Shown piece by piece: positions 24,131 through 36,200 of a stretch of DNA of 64,000 nt. Numbering within the stretch: position 1 is the stretch's first letter; each line of letters starts with the position of its first letter. The stretch covers positions 2,345,001-2,409,000 of the forward strand of contig NC_092702.1 in assembly GCF_964275005.1 (NCBI RefSeq), given 5' to 3'. Origin of the DNA: Diadema setosum (Eukaryota > Echinodermata > Echinoidea > Diadematoida > Diadematidae). A model generated the notes under the pieces. That model saw only the letters and a list, made by a program, of their open reading frames with translations. It was not told where the DNA came from and searched no databases. A program made the translations under genes and the position numbers.

Positions 24131-24699
24131 GGACCTAGAGACGTTGTGGGCACTATCCACCATGCAAGGTTGTCTTCCAACCAACGCAGCCAGCCACCAA
24201 GCGGTGAAAACCCTATGCCAAGGGCAGATGTTATTCAATCACGAGGAAACTCTTCCAAACATTATCAGGTGGAACCACTGTCAGCCCAACATGGTACCAA
24301 TCAGACGTCGCCACGATACTATTCAACGATAACTATTCGTATATCCCAGGTGACCCACCGTAGAAAACGCCCAGACAAAACGGTCATTAAAGGATATACA
24401 AAATCACAATGACGTTGTGGTGCCATTCGACAACGGTCCAGAGGCTTGCACAATCACCGCAAATGCCAGGGTGGAAAAGTACTCCACCATCCGCCAGGTA
24501 CCTTGAGATGATGATAACTGCGTGGAAGCACATTTCATGGCTTCATCATGCGGGCGCCTTTGAGACCTGACAATACTGGGATACTGCCAATGAACGTACA
24601 ATGGGCAGACTTGGAATCAGCCGTAGATACGGGACTCTGATGCGGAAGTTATGCTGCATTTTATGTCATTTTTGATGGACTTCAGCACTTTATAAGTGG

Positions 24700-24748
<49 letters not shown>

Positions 24749-24796
24749 GTCTTCCCGAGACATCTACTCGGAGCACCTTACGGGACACAGACGGTA
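24131..24796 (+). mobile_element. RLE-type LINE remnant A (Utopia/NeSL-like), 3' end only
   Basis: The remnant starts about 170 bp past U2 copy A. It carries broken pieces of the C-terminal zinc-finger/endonuclease region: RRKRPDKTVIKGYTK, then in another frame VPFDNGPEACTITANARVEK. The RPD...D-V-PFDN...A-x-(A/K)-K-V-E-K-Y pattern is that of the restriction-like endonuclease of the R2/NeSL group. An (ATT)n run (24703-24746) and TCTTCCCGAGACATC close the 3' UTR, matching remnant B. Several stops and frame changes are present. The RT domain is absent here. Confidence 0.75.
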
Positions 24797-24928
24797 CAAG
24801 GAGCGCTCCGCTAAAGCTACTCATGTTCGTTCATATAGCCTTGCGGCTATCTCTCTTCGCTAAGTCTTTTGACTTAGCCTCTTTGGTGTTTTCTTGCTAG
24901 CCTTTTGGCTGGATATTTTTGTGTCATA

Positions 24929-26119
24929 ATGCAGCGCTCACTTCTGCGAGACTGCTCTGTACAAGTACTACTCAAGGATGGTGAAAGTACTTTTGATTGT
25001 TTAAAGAAATACGGAATTAACCCGTCTGACCACCTGACGGCAGTGCAAACCTTGTCAGGAAGTAAATTTGATGTTACGTTTCAAAACCAGAAAATCAAGG
25101 AGGAGTATGTGACAAAGTTGCAAGGAGAGGACGTTGGAGTTAACTGTTACTCCAAACCCATGAAGGTTGTGACGGTGTTGCATGTGCCCCATGAAGTCGA
25201 CGACAACGCCGTTCGATTCGTGTATGGCAAGGTGCTGGCGGGACGCTTCCTCACCCACAAGGACTATCCTGGCCTTTTTAATGGTATTCGACAGTACAAG
25301 ATGGAGCTGACGAGCAACATACCCTCGTCGATCAGTTTCGGAGGGAGGGAGTGTTGGGTGAGGTACGAGGGACAACCTCGGACCTGCTTGAAGCAGTGAG
25401 GTGGGATCTCTTCCCACCTCCCTGCTTGAAGTGTGGACAGAACAGCCACGAAGCAAAGGAGTGCAGAGTAGTGCGATGTTTTCGCTGCAGAAAGGAGGGG
25501 CACGTCGCCGGCGGGTGCACCGAGGAGCTGGCCTGCACCACATGTGGGAAGTCGGGGCACTCTTATAAGTCCCGTCCCATCAGCTTCGCTAATAAGTTGA
25601 AGCAGTCAACCTCGTGGGTGTCCGGAGGAGGGGAGGCAGTCGAGACCGGCGCAGGGCCGTCGACGTCGGAGAACAAGGAAGAAAGAGCTTTACCCAAAGC
25701 CTGTTTGATAACTCCGACAGCGACGAAGAGTCTGGCACCGCCATGGACACCCAGCGATCATGGGCTGAGCGGGTTAATCCGGAATCGGAAGACGTAAAGC
25801 CACCGGTCCCCGAGGCAGAGGTAGAAGACTTCACTGAGGTGAAGAAACGTGCTCCGTCACCAAGCACGGAGCGAGCCCGTCCCAGCCCCGGAATAGGGTG
25901 ACGGCGGCGAGTGAAGTAATCGCGGCGACCAATATTATCACGGAGAGAAAAGAGTGGGTCGCCTGCACGGCACCCAAATGTAAGAAGACTTTCAAAGTTT
26001 TTAATGACTTTGTGGACCACGTTAAAAGCAGTCACGCAGATGTCCCACTCGAGCGTTTTCCATGCCCCTATAAGTGTGCAATGACACTTGTAACAACCCC
26101 CGATAGCGCGATAGCGTAA
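24929..26119 (+). pseudogene. Tx1-type LINE ORF1 (zinc-knuckle RNA-binding protein), broken
   Basis: The frame opens at MQRSLLRDCSVQVLLKDGES (24929) and runs to GRECWVRYEGQPRTCLKQ. It then meets a 38-bp insertion with stop (TGA at 25397). The frame resumes with three CCHC knuckles: CLKCGQNSHEAKEC, CFRCRKEGHVAGGC and CTTCGKSGHSYKSR, the last having lost its final Cys. After another frame change comes an acidic low-complexity stretch (25690-25890). At 25960 there is a C2H2-like finger (CTAPKCKKTFKVFNDFVDHV then KSSHADV). ORF1 proteins of this clade bind the element RNA as chaperones. Removing the 38 bp would put the N-terminal part and the knuckles in one frame. Confidence 0.8.
25394..25431. 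repeat. 38-bp hairpin insertion with direct-repeat flanks in LINE ORF1
   Basis: CCTGCTTGAAG occurs at 25383-25393 and again at 25421-25431. Between the copies lies CAGTGAGGTGGGA-TCTCT-TCCCACCTC, a hairpin with a perfect stem GAGGTGGGA/TCCCACCTC. The 38-bp period is not a multiple of three, and the interruption is exactly where the LINE protein breaks, so this is a true secondary insertion with an 11-bp duplicated flank. Confidence 0.8.
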
Positions 26120-26259
26120 ATCATTTGAATAGCAAGCACCCCGACTATTATTTTGCGCCAGCACGGCACGCATTTTTTTCGATGATTACTTTTTTGAGAA
26201 ATTAGTGTCCTCCAAATATAAAGCATATCATTCAACATCAAGATATGCTCACTAACTTT

Positions 26260-29200
26260 AATGTATGGGTTACGGGACACTCAAAAATGTAGAAATGTTA
26301 TTTCATGGTTGAATATTTTAAGATTTAATATTGTTCTGTTACAAGAAACATATTTAAGTGAAGATGATTTGATGAATTATAAAAAGTTTTGGAGAGGACC
26401 TGTTTTCCACTCTCCGTCACCGTCCAAACATACGTCGGGCGTGCTTATAGCCTTCTCAGATAATTTATCCAGTTCATCTACACAAATTCGAAAAGATAGC
26501 GAGGGCCGCCTTGGTTCTATATTATGTACCTTTTCAACCTATACATTTCGTGTTTGCAATAATGCACCCAACGATCCAAGAAAACGAGTGGAATTTTTTA
26601 GTAATATTTATTCTTCTATACGTGGCAATATACCACTGGTTCTTGGGGATTTTAATTGTGTAATTGACCAAAAAGATCGTTCGTGCACCTCATTAAATTC
26701 ATCTTGTTTTGCAGGAAGGAAGGAGTTGATTAATGTCGTAGAATTATATAATTTAATAGATGCGTGGACAGAAAGTAATCAGTTAGAAGCCGGCCACACC
26801 TGGGCTCACCCTGGCAAAGGCCAAAGCTCAAGGATTGATATACTATATCTTAGTTATAAATTTGATATTATAAATGTCTAAAAAATTAATTTTCCTCTGT
26901 CGGATCACGATGCTGTGAGTTCTATTATATGCTGTCCACGAGAGAAAACTGCGAAATTCCAGTCGTATTGGAAGTTTAACGTTTCAGTGTGTAAAGATGA
27001 TTTAGTTGTTGAAGATTTTATTTTTTATTACCATATGTGGCAAACTTTAAAACCTGGTTATGCATCTATCATATAGATTGGTGGGAAAATATAAAGAGTC
27101 GCATAAAAGAGTTATCTATTATTCGCATGGAGTGCGGCGGGCTCGAGAGAGACGTCAGCGCTTGGAATCACTACAAAATACGTGTCTTTATGGACATGAA
27201 GAGGAGGTTAAAAATTTACTCAGGGAGGAAAATAGAGGGGCTTTTGTTCGGTCAAGAGAGAAATTTTTTAGAAGAAAGGGAAAGGCCAGGAGGATTTTTT
27301 TTTTCATAAAGTAGAACAGGCTAACGCAGAGTCTAAATTGATAAGAGAAGTGAGAAATTCTCAAGGAAACATTATGTCGGGTGATGATAGACTTCCAGTT
27401 TTTCATGAATTTTATACTAAATTGTACACACCTGACACCACTGTTGATAAAAACATACAGGATGTATTTATTAATTCACTTTCGAAAAGTATTAATGAAG
27501 ACAAATCAAACTCAATGGACAAACCCATTGAGTTAATTGAAATCAAAAATGCACTGGCATTAATGCCAAAGAATAAATCACCAGGTATAAATGGATTGTC
27601 AGTAGAATTTTATGTTCGATTTTTTGATGTTATTGGTAGTGATTTACTCAGTATATATAATGAGGTATTTTGTAATAAGTTGATGTCACAAACACAGCGA
27701 ACGGCAGTTATCACTTTACTGCCCAAGAAAGGGGACCCTTTGGATCCTGTTAATAGACGTCCAATAAGCTTGTTGAGAGTAGATTTACAAAATAATAGCA
27801 AAGATTTTACAATTAAGACTGTCAAATGTAATTGGGGATGTTGTTAACATTCATCAAATATGTTCTGTCCCCGGTAGGTCAATTTATCAGAATCTATGCT
27901 TACTATAATACGGGATATTGTAGACTGTTCAACTCTACGAGGGAATTCGTGTGCTCTCATTTCAATTGATCAGCACAAAGCATGTGATGAGGTAAATTGG
28001 GATTTTATGCTTAAAGTTTTGACAAAAATGAATTTCGGAGAACGGTTTATTGCTTGGGTAAAGATTTTATATACAAGCATTATTAGCCGTATATTTGTCA
28101 ACGGCCAGTTTAGCGAAGAGGTGATAATTGGGCGAGGCGTCCGACAAGGGTGCCCATTATCGCCGGCACTTAACATGTTTTGTTTATAGAGCCATTAGCG
28201 CGATATATCATGTCGCACAGGGACATAAAGGGTTTCCACATTCCCGGTGGGGGTGGGGCATCCATACATTATTACAGTTCGCTGACGATGCCACCTGCGT
28301 GGCAACGTCACAGTCTGACATTGTCAATTACTTTAAGTCTTTTACTCTTGTTGAGAAAGCAACGGGTGCTTCTTTAAATCTTAGAAAGACAAAGGGATTG
28401 AAGTTGGGAGCCTTTTGGGGGCGAAAAAGGGGATATTACTTGGATGGAAGATGAAATTATGATAAATGGTGTATGTTTTGGGAAAGCCCATTGCATTCGT
28501 TGTTTTTGGAAGTCTCTCTGTACAAAGCCATAGCAAAACTCACAGCTTGGGAAAACAGAGGGCTTACAATGTTGGGGAAAGTTGGCATTGTAAATACATG
28601 TGTATATTCTTTGTTTTATTATGCATCACGGGTATACCTCCCAGAAGACGACTTTTATAAAGAAATACTCAAAAGTGTGTTTAGGTTTATTTGGCAGAAA
28701 AAGACAGAACTCGTTTCTGGTGAACCTTGTTTCCTGAGCTCAGACAAGGGTGGTCTTGGTCTTCACAATTTGAGTCACACAATGCATGCTTTGTATATAC
28801 GTGATATGTTTCCACATCTATCTGGTACAGATACTGTTTCGTATAATTTTCTGTTTACTCGATATTTCATGGGATGTAAGCTAAGAAGAATTTTTCCACG
28901 GATGTGGTCTAATCTTGTGCCGCACAGCGATGTTATGTCTATGAATTATAGGCAGGCGTGGTCAATTATATCAGTCCTGTTTCAGCTAAATCCAAACTTC
29001 GCTAGTGTTTGCGGACGATTAGACCACATCGTGAATTTGTCGAAGGATTTTACTCCGCTTGTAGAGGTCGTTGACCCCTCGTGGGACTGGTCCTCAGTGT
29101 GGCGCATGAGTCAACATTCGATATTATGTAATGCTTTGAAGTCGTTTAGCTGGCGCTCTACACACGGAGCCCTGTACACACGCGAGAAGTTATCTCGCTG

Positions 29201-29645
29201 GGGGATTGTGATGGGGTATGCCCCTATTGTACGAAGATTGAAAACAGATACGACCATGTGTTTTGGGACTGTCGGTCAACTAATCAAATAATTTATTGGG
29301 TTTCAGAGTTAACTAGGCGGTTACTAGGGCCTGGAATATCCCTAAATCGGAAACTGGTTTTGTACGGAACCCCCTTTCCGGTCAAAAACCAAAGAGTATG
29401 GGGAAGGATATGGTTTATTTACGTTGTCACTCGAAAAAATATGTGGAATCGCCGATGTTCGTTTATTTTTGAGAATAAGCCACATGTCGGACGATGCGTT
29501 GATCACAAAGATTAAAGAGGAAATCCAAATTTGTATTTTAGCTGATTTTAAAAGAATGTCCAGTGCCAAATTTAAAGAAACATGGATAGATGGGTCTTTA
29601 TTCTGTTCTGTTCAAGGACAAGAAATCAATATTAAGTTGCCATAA
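26260..29645 (+). pseudogene. Tx1-type LINE ORF2 (endonuclease-reverse transcriptase), broken
   Basis: Pieces in three frames line up in family order. The apurinic-type endonuclease lies at 26261-26880 (VLLQETYLSED, LVLGDFNCVIDQKDR, GHTWAHPGKGQSSRID). The RT finger/palm spans 27530-28450: NKSPGINGLSVEFY, TLLPKKGDPLDPVNRRPISL, VRQGCPLSP and the catalytic box LLQFADD (F in place of the usual Y). The thumb and C-terminus cover 28470-29515, with MLGKVGIVNTCVYSLFYY, KTELVSGEPC and the W-rich tail MWNRRCSFIFENKPHVG. Roughly eight or more stops and frameshifts divide it. Order and motifs place it in the L1/Tx1 group. Confidence 0.85.
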
Positions 29646-30087
29646 TGTGTTATATGAATAAATTAACAACTTTAAATAATTCAGTCTGGTATTAAAAGTG
29701 ACGATCTTTTTGTCTTCACTACCTCACAACATGCTTGCCTTAATTTGTAAATAATGTACATATATTTAAACTGTTTATGTTACTCAATAGATTTTTGTAA
29801 GAATAAGTCACGGTTATAGTCTTAACTCCATATTCCTGAACGTTTATTCAAGAAGAATATATTATGCAGTACATTAGAGTGTAAAGTTACTCAATTTCGG
29901 GCAACAAGGTATTAAAACAGGCTGAAAGTGTGCCGACATTAAAAGTTATATCGACAATGATGTTTAGTTTAAGTACTGTATGATTCTCAATAAAGGATTC
30001 ATTTTATATTCATGCATTTGCCATTTGTAATTATTGTATATATGTTCAGAGTTTTGATGAATAAAATTGAAAGAAAAGTATCTGTTT

Positions 30088-30127
30088 GTTGGCCCGGTAT
30101 TGCAGTACCTCCGGGATCGGCCCACCC
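30088..30127 (+). pseudogene. U2 snRNA 3' fragment, copy B, at LINE junction
   Basis: Forty bases, GTTGGCCCGGTATTGCAGTA... to GGCCCACCC, are identical to the 3' end of U2 copy A. They cover the last stem-loop of U2. The 5' three quarters of the gene are missing and the Tx1-type LINE takes their place. The normal U2 3' flank (GGTAAAAGTAAACCAAAGAA...) follows. Confidence 0.9.
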
Positions 30128-30288
30128 CTTCGGGGGTAAAAGTAAACCAAAGAAAGAATCGCGTAAAAAAATTAATATCCTTTGCACATTTTCCTCTTCC
30201 ATCCATATCTCTCTATTTCTCTGCTGCACCATTCTTTGACATGCTTTTCTTCTACGAAATTGTTTAAGTTTACAAATTATTTTCACCT

Positions 30289-32220
30289 AGGGACCTAGAG
30301 ACGATGTCGGCACTATCCACCGTGCAAGGCTGAACTGTTTTTTAACCAACGCAGCCAGCCAGCCACCAAACGGTGAAAACCCTGTGCCAGGAGATGTTAA
30401 TTCAATCACAAGGAAACTCTTCCAAACATTATTAGGTGTAACCATGTTAGCCCAACATGGTAGGCCTACCAATCAGACGTCGCCACGATGCCATTCAACA
30501 CTTCATTGTGGCCATCAAACACGGCGACATCTATGTCAACCAAAATGTCCCAGGTCGCATGGCAGATCGCATCAAGAGGTGGGCCTGTGACAACGATCTC
30601 CTCAGTGCTGAGCAGAAGAGCGCCCGTCCATGTGAGGGGTGCTATCTAGTATGAACACACCTTTCACCTTTCGTCAGCTCTGAAGGACTGTAGGAGAAAT
30701 CAGAAACAGGCATCCATCGCATGGCTGGATTTGAGAAACGCTTTCGGTAGCATCCCACACCAGGCAATGTACATCGTCCTTGAAACTCTCGGTGTCCCCA
30801 ACGATGTTGTTCTCCTCCTGAAGGATATCTATACGGACGCTATGACAACGTTCTCAATGCCAAGTGGGGAAACTGAAGCTGTACAGATCCAGGCAGGTGT
30901 AAAACAGGGCTGTCCCATGTGAGGGGTGCTATCTATGAACACCCACCTTTCTCCTTTCGTCAGCTCTGAAGGACTGTAGGAGATATCAGAAACAGACATC
31001 CATCGCATGGCTGGATTTGAGAAACGCTTTCAGTAGCATCCCACACCAGGCAATGTACATCGTCCTTGAAACTCTCGGTGTCCCCAACAATGTTCTCCTT
31101 CTGAAGGATGTCTATACGGACGCTATGACAACGTTCTCAATGCCAAGTGGGGAAACTGAAGCTGCACAGATCCAGGCAGGTGTGAAACAGGGCTGTCCCA
31201 TGTCGGCGGTGCTCTTCAACCTCACCATAGAACTCATTATCAGAGCCATTCAGAGGCGAGCTGCAGATGAGCATCTTGGCTTGACAGTCCACGATCAACA
31301 GCTGTCCATCCTGGCCCATACTGACGACCTCGTGCTCCTTAGCAAGTCACCTGAGGGTCTTGAAGGGCTACTGGCCACGGCTTCCGTTCAAGCTGACATC
31401 TTGAATCTCTCCTTCAAGCCAACCAATATGTGCCTCACTCTGCCTAAACTGTCGACATGGAACCACTGTCCTCCCACGGACGTTTACCATCCGAAGAAGA
31501 ACAGTACCGCTACCTGGGAGTAGCAACAGGCATGCCTCGCTTCACCAATATCACAAACCTAATCGAAAAGCTGAAACAGAATCTTGACACAATCACGACA
31601 TCGCTCATAGCTCCATGGCAGAAGATAGTTGCCAGGTCTCAACTTTGTGATGAGGGCAGCCGACTATCTGAAGTCAGATCTTCGCAAACTACGCTCCTGC
31701 ATCACGAAGAACATAAACAAGGTCTGCAAGCTTCCGACACGTGAAGTGGCTCAGTCAACCAAAATGTCCCAGGTGACCCTCCGTAGGGAACGCCCAGACA
31801 AAACGGGTCATCCAAGGATATTCAAAAACACAATCATTTTTAATTGACGTTGTGCCATTCGACAACGGTCCAGAGGATTGCACAATCAACGCAAATGCCA
31901 GGGTGGAAAAGTACTCCACCCTCCGCAAGGCACTCCGAGATGCTGGTAACGGCGTGGAAGCACATGGCTTCATCATTGGCGCCTTCAAGACCAGGCATAC
32001 TGCCAATAAACGTAAAGTGGGCGGACTTGGAGTCAGCCGTAGATACAGGACTCTGATGCGGAAGTTCAGTGCTGCATTTTATGTCATTTTTGATGGACTT
32101 TAGCACTTTTTAAGTGGCCATTATTATTATTATTATTATTGTCATCATTTTTATTATTATTAAGTCTTCCCGAGACATCTCGGAGCACCTCATCCACGGG
32201 ACGCAGTACTAGGAGTAACA
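30289..32220 (+). mobile_element. RLE-type LINE remnant B (Utopia/NeSL-like), rearranged
   Basis: The remnant starts at the same point past the U2 3' flank as remnants A and C. Order: a scrap of the C-terminal region (30310-30560); then RT pieces with LSAEQKSARPCEGCY, IAWLDLRNAFGSIPHQAMYI and QIQAGVKQGCPMS; and finally the endonuclease end (31850-32103) with VPFDNGPEDCTINANARVEK, KRKVGGLGVSRRYRTLMRKF and a TAG stop. The RT segment is tandemly duplicated (about 285-bp period; first copy 30630-30915, second from 30916). The catalytic aspartates of RT are in ILAHTDDLVLLS, with T in place of the usual A. The 3' UTR has (ATT)n and TCTTCCCGAGACATC. Confidence 0.8.
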
Positions 32221-32532
32221 CCACCCTGTGTCAAATTGAACTCTAATCGTCCAGCTTTCATCATTGATGATATGATTTTATCTCCTTCCGCTCTTCAACA
32301 CAAAGAACAACCATTTATCGTCCAGATAAATCTTATACATAAATTTTGGTGTGCAAATTCATCAACATCTTGAGTGGTCAAATCAAATTGATTCATTTCA
32401 TAGAAAACTAAAAACCGACATGTGAACATTTTGTGAGTCTGTTTTGCATGCATAGCCAATCTTAGCGAAGCAGAGATGTACATGCACTTACATACACATA
32501 ATTTTTTTTTTTTCAAAAGCAACAGTGGTTTT

Positions 32533-33140
32533 TGTCGAGCTCACCGGAGGTGAGGGGAGACTAAGGGATCACCTGCGGCGTCTGTCCGTCCGTCGTCCGT
32601 CCGTCCGTAACGCTACAAAAACTTCAATAACTCTTTATTCTGGGCTTCAACTGTATTTAAACTTCTAGGGAAGTGGGGTCATACAAAGTTTCACATTTTA
32701 CCATATATGAAGGTCACCTCAAGGTCAAAGCTCACAGGCAGGGATCAATGAACTTTTAGAGCCCAATGTTAAGTTTCTATGGCGCGTTTCTATTATGGGT
32801 CATAACTTTTGATCCATAACCCCGTTTGTGACTAAACTTGGATGGTAGATGCCCCTTGGGGAGTGGATGGTCACCACAAGGTCAAAGGTCACAGGCAGGG
32901 GTCAACGAACTTTGAGGGCCCAATGTTAAGTTTTTACAGCACGTTTCTTTTTTGCCATAAACTTTTACCCTTTTATATCTCTTTTTATCTGTTGTATCTC
33001 TTTTTGTCTTGTAGATCTCTGTACATCTTCCTTAATATTTTTTTTGCCATTTATTTTTACCCTTTTATATCTCTTTTTATGTTTTATATCGCTTTTTGTC
33101 TTTTATATCTCTTTTTATCTTCCTAAATATTCTGCATAGG
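32533..33140 (+). repeat. Composite satellite element, family S1, copy 1
   Basis: The head TGTCGAGCTCACCGGAGGTG is followed by GGGGAGACTAAGGG and a (GTCC)n run (32580-32610). Then come about two 140-bp units with AAGGTCAAAGGTCACAGGCA and the phrase AACTTTTGATCCATAAC, and finally T-rich TATATCTCTTTTTATC repeats. The same head occurs on the other strand at 45725 and 50068. Confidence 0.8.
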
Positions 33141-33239
33141 TAGATGTGACTAAAATCATGATGGATCCAGCCTTTCTCCATTTCCTCCTTGGGAACAAGG
33201 GGGCCCACTCATATCTTGGAAATATTCCTGTCACATGAC

Positions 33240-36200
33240 CAAACTGTGGAAAGGACTTTTGCCATGAAAAAAAAAAAAAATACAAGCATTCTTGCTATAT
33301 TTGCAAGTTATGTAGAAAAAAAAAAATCCCCAAAAAGGATCATCTGCAACGTCACACCTGTAAACTGCATTTAGTTTGCAATTTATGCAAAAGAATAATT
33401 TTCTTCGTCACACAATCTTCAAAAACATCTGTGTTCATTTTGTGGTATATGTTAAAAGAACTTTAGTTCTTTTCAACGCAAACAGGTACATGTTTGCCCC
33501 AAGGTTGTTAATGAAAATCCAGTTAAAAAACAACTGGCTGGAAACATGCAACTAAAATCGAAGACCATTCATGAAAATAAAACAGAACAAGAGGCAGCAA
33601 GTGTAAGTCAGCATGTAAAGAACCGGCCAAAGCAACAGTCTGTTGATAGCTGGCAAGGACTTTCCTCAAATCCTCATTTCATGCAGCGACACAAACTGCA
33701 ACTGTCAGATATTATAACACACAGCCACACCTGCAAGAAAAAGACATCTAAAAGGCAGCCTACTTAGCATTGCAACTGCATTTCAGGTCAAGTAGAGGGT
33801 TTGGTTTCATAAACACGTCCCCACCAGATGAAAGACCATTCATCGTGATGTCTGCAGAAGAATTGGAAAGGTTACCAGATGATTCAGAGGACATCAATGT
33901 GGAAACATATCACGGTATTCCTGCAGACCCAAAGAGCTGGAGCATCTATGTCTTGCAGAATTTGAGGCTAATTATGATTCAGTCAACAAATCAAAGAAGC
34001 AAAAAAAAAAAAAAAAAAAATGAAAGCACTTCAGCTGAGTTACCTGAGAGTGACTATGAACCTAACATAGAGGATGATGCTCCAGATCCTGAGCATGGCA
34101 TCCAGTGATGTCAGACTCACAGATGGATCACTTGTCAGAAGACGCAAACACCAGAGAGTAATCCGATATCGGAGGTATTCTCTAAAGAAAGATCCTGAGA
34201 ATTACTACAGAGAAATGCTCATGCTTTTTTTTTTATCCTTGGAGGAATGAAGGAAGAATCATGGATGGACAGGAATCCTATGAAGACAAATACAAACAGG
34301 TGGAAGCACAAATTCTCGCAAAGAAAGCAGAATATGAAAAAAATGTGCAGGAATTGGATGATGCAGAGGAGCAACTGGAAAAAAAAAATGAGGAAGATGA
34401 AAGCATGGAAATACACTTGCTCCATGTAATATCCATCTAAATCAGCAGGATCAAGACAATGATAGAAATGCAGAGGCTAATGCAGAGGATCTATACAAGC
34501 AAAGCGATATGGGAGAAGATCTTGGATTGGCAGCTGGTGACCAATTCCAAGAAACGCTCAGGAATCGGGTTTCTGATGAGGAATTTAGGGGAATGGCGAG
34601 ATCCCTCAACCAAAAACAAAGAGAAATATTCTATCACATCCTTCATGTAGCAAAGACGGCAAATTCTCAACAATTCATCTTTCTATAAGTGGTGGAGCAG
34701 GGGTTGGAAAAACACGTGTCCTTCATTCTCTGTATCAAGCTCTTGTCAAGCATTACAACACCAAAGAAGGTCAAAACCCAGAAGAGATCCGTGTTCTTTT
34801 GACAGCACCAAATGGAAAGGCTGCATACCTCATAAAAGGTAGTACTCTGCACGGTACTTTCCATATACCTGCTAACCAGGGGTTCAAGTATAGAATCTAC
34901 ATCATGATATGCTTAACTCACTGCGCTGCAAGTATCGTCAACTCAGATTTCTGTGCACAGATGAAATTGCTATGTGTGGGTCAAACATGTTCCAGTTCAT
35001 CAATTTGAGATTGCCAGAAATCATGGGGAATAGGTCGCCTTTTGGAGGTGTCCATGTTCTTTGTGTGGGTGACCTCTTCCAGCTACAGCCAGTCATAGAC
35101 AAATGGGTCTTCCAAGTATCAGCACAAGATTATTCTCCATTATCTCCTAATGTGTGGCTTGATCACTTCAGAATGTACGAGTTGACGGAGATAATGAGGC
35201 AGCGAGATGACAAGTCCTTTGCTGAGCGTCTCAATCGTTTGAGAGAAGGGATTCAAACAAAGGATGATGTTGCGCTGCTGAGTTCAAGGATCATTCAACC
35301 TAGCAATACTCTGTACCCTGCTGATGCCACTCACATCAAATATTTCAACAAATCAGTCCAGGAACAGAACAATCAAGCTTTGATCACAGCAACCACAGAC
35401 AGAGTAATAATCGGGGCTGCAGATATTGTCATTGGAGATGTACCCAGCAGTGTCAAGGAAAAGGTAAAAGAAAATGCTCCAACATATCCTGGCCAAGCAA
35501 TGGTTTAGGAAAATTTGTTCAAACAGCCATTGGACTAAGGATGGAAATGACAGTAAATGTGGACACATCTGATGGCTTGGCCAATGGTGCAGGTTGCATA
35601 ACAAAGCAGTATGAATACAAGCATGCAAAGACTGTTCCATCTATCATTTGGGTTCAATTTGATGATTTGGACATTGGAAAGCAGCTCCGTTCACAGTCCA
35701 AACACCTGTATCACGATGGTATAGATGAGACCATGACAACAATTTCTACTATCACGACAGAATTCCCCGTTGGAAAGTATAAACATGCAAAAATTCTAAG
35801 AAGACAGTTTCCCCTCCAGTTAGCCGTGGCAAAAATTGTCCATTGATGTCAGGGAGACTCCATGAAAAGTGCAGTTATTGAATTCCCAAATCAGAAAAAG
35901 ACCCATCTGCACTATGTTGCCTTGAGCAGAATCACAAACCTTCAGAATGTGTTCATTATCAACAGCATCCATGCAGACAAGATCCAGGTGTCAAAAGAGG
36001 TTAAACAAGAGATGACGCGTCTGCGAACAGAAGGCAAACTTGAACTGTCTTTTGTCCCACTTTACAGCATGGACGAACGTTTTACGTTTTTAAGATCTGT
36101 TTTCACAATGTTCAAAGCCTCCGCCTACACAGAGATGATGTTGAAGCAGATTACAACTTTCAGCAGGCAGACATCAACATGTTTGTTGAAACCAAGCTTT

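Larger units (their letters stand above)
24797..30087 (+). mobile_element. Tx1/L1-type LINE ending inside a U2 snRNA gene (Keno-like)
   Basis: A nearly full-length two-ORF non-LTR retrotransposon of about 5.3 kb. It consists of a 5' UTR with four hairpins, ORF1 with zinc knuckles, ORF2 with apurinic-type endonuclease and reverse transcriptase, and an AT-rich 3' UTR ending AAAAGTATCTGTTT. The next bases are GTTGGCCCGGTATTGCAG, the internal sequence of U2, so its 3' junction lies within the U2 coding region. The Tx1 clade is known for target-specific members, and the U2-specific ones have been called Keno. At the 5' side the neighbour is the 3' tail of the other LINE, not the U2 5' half, so the left U2 flank has been lost. 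The frames are interrupted many times; this copy is dead. Confidence 0.85.
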
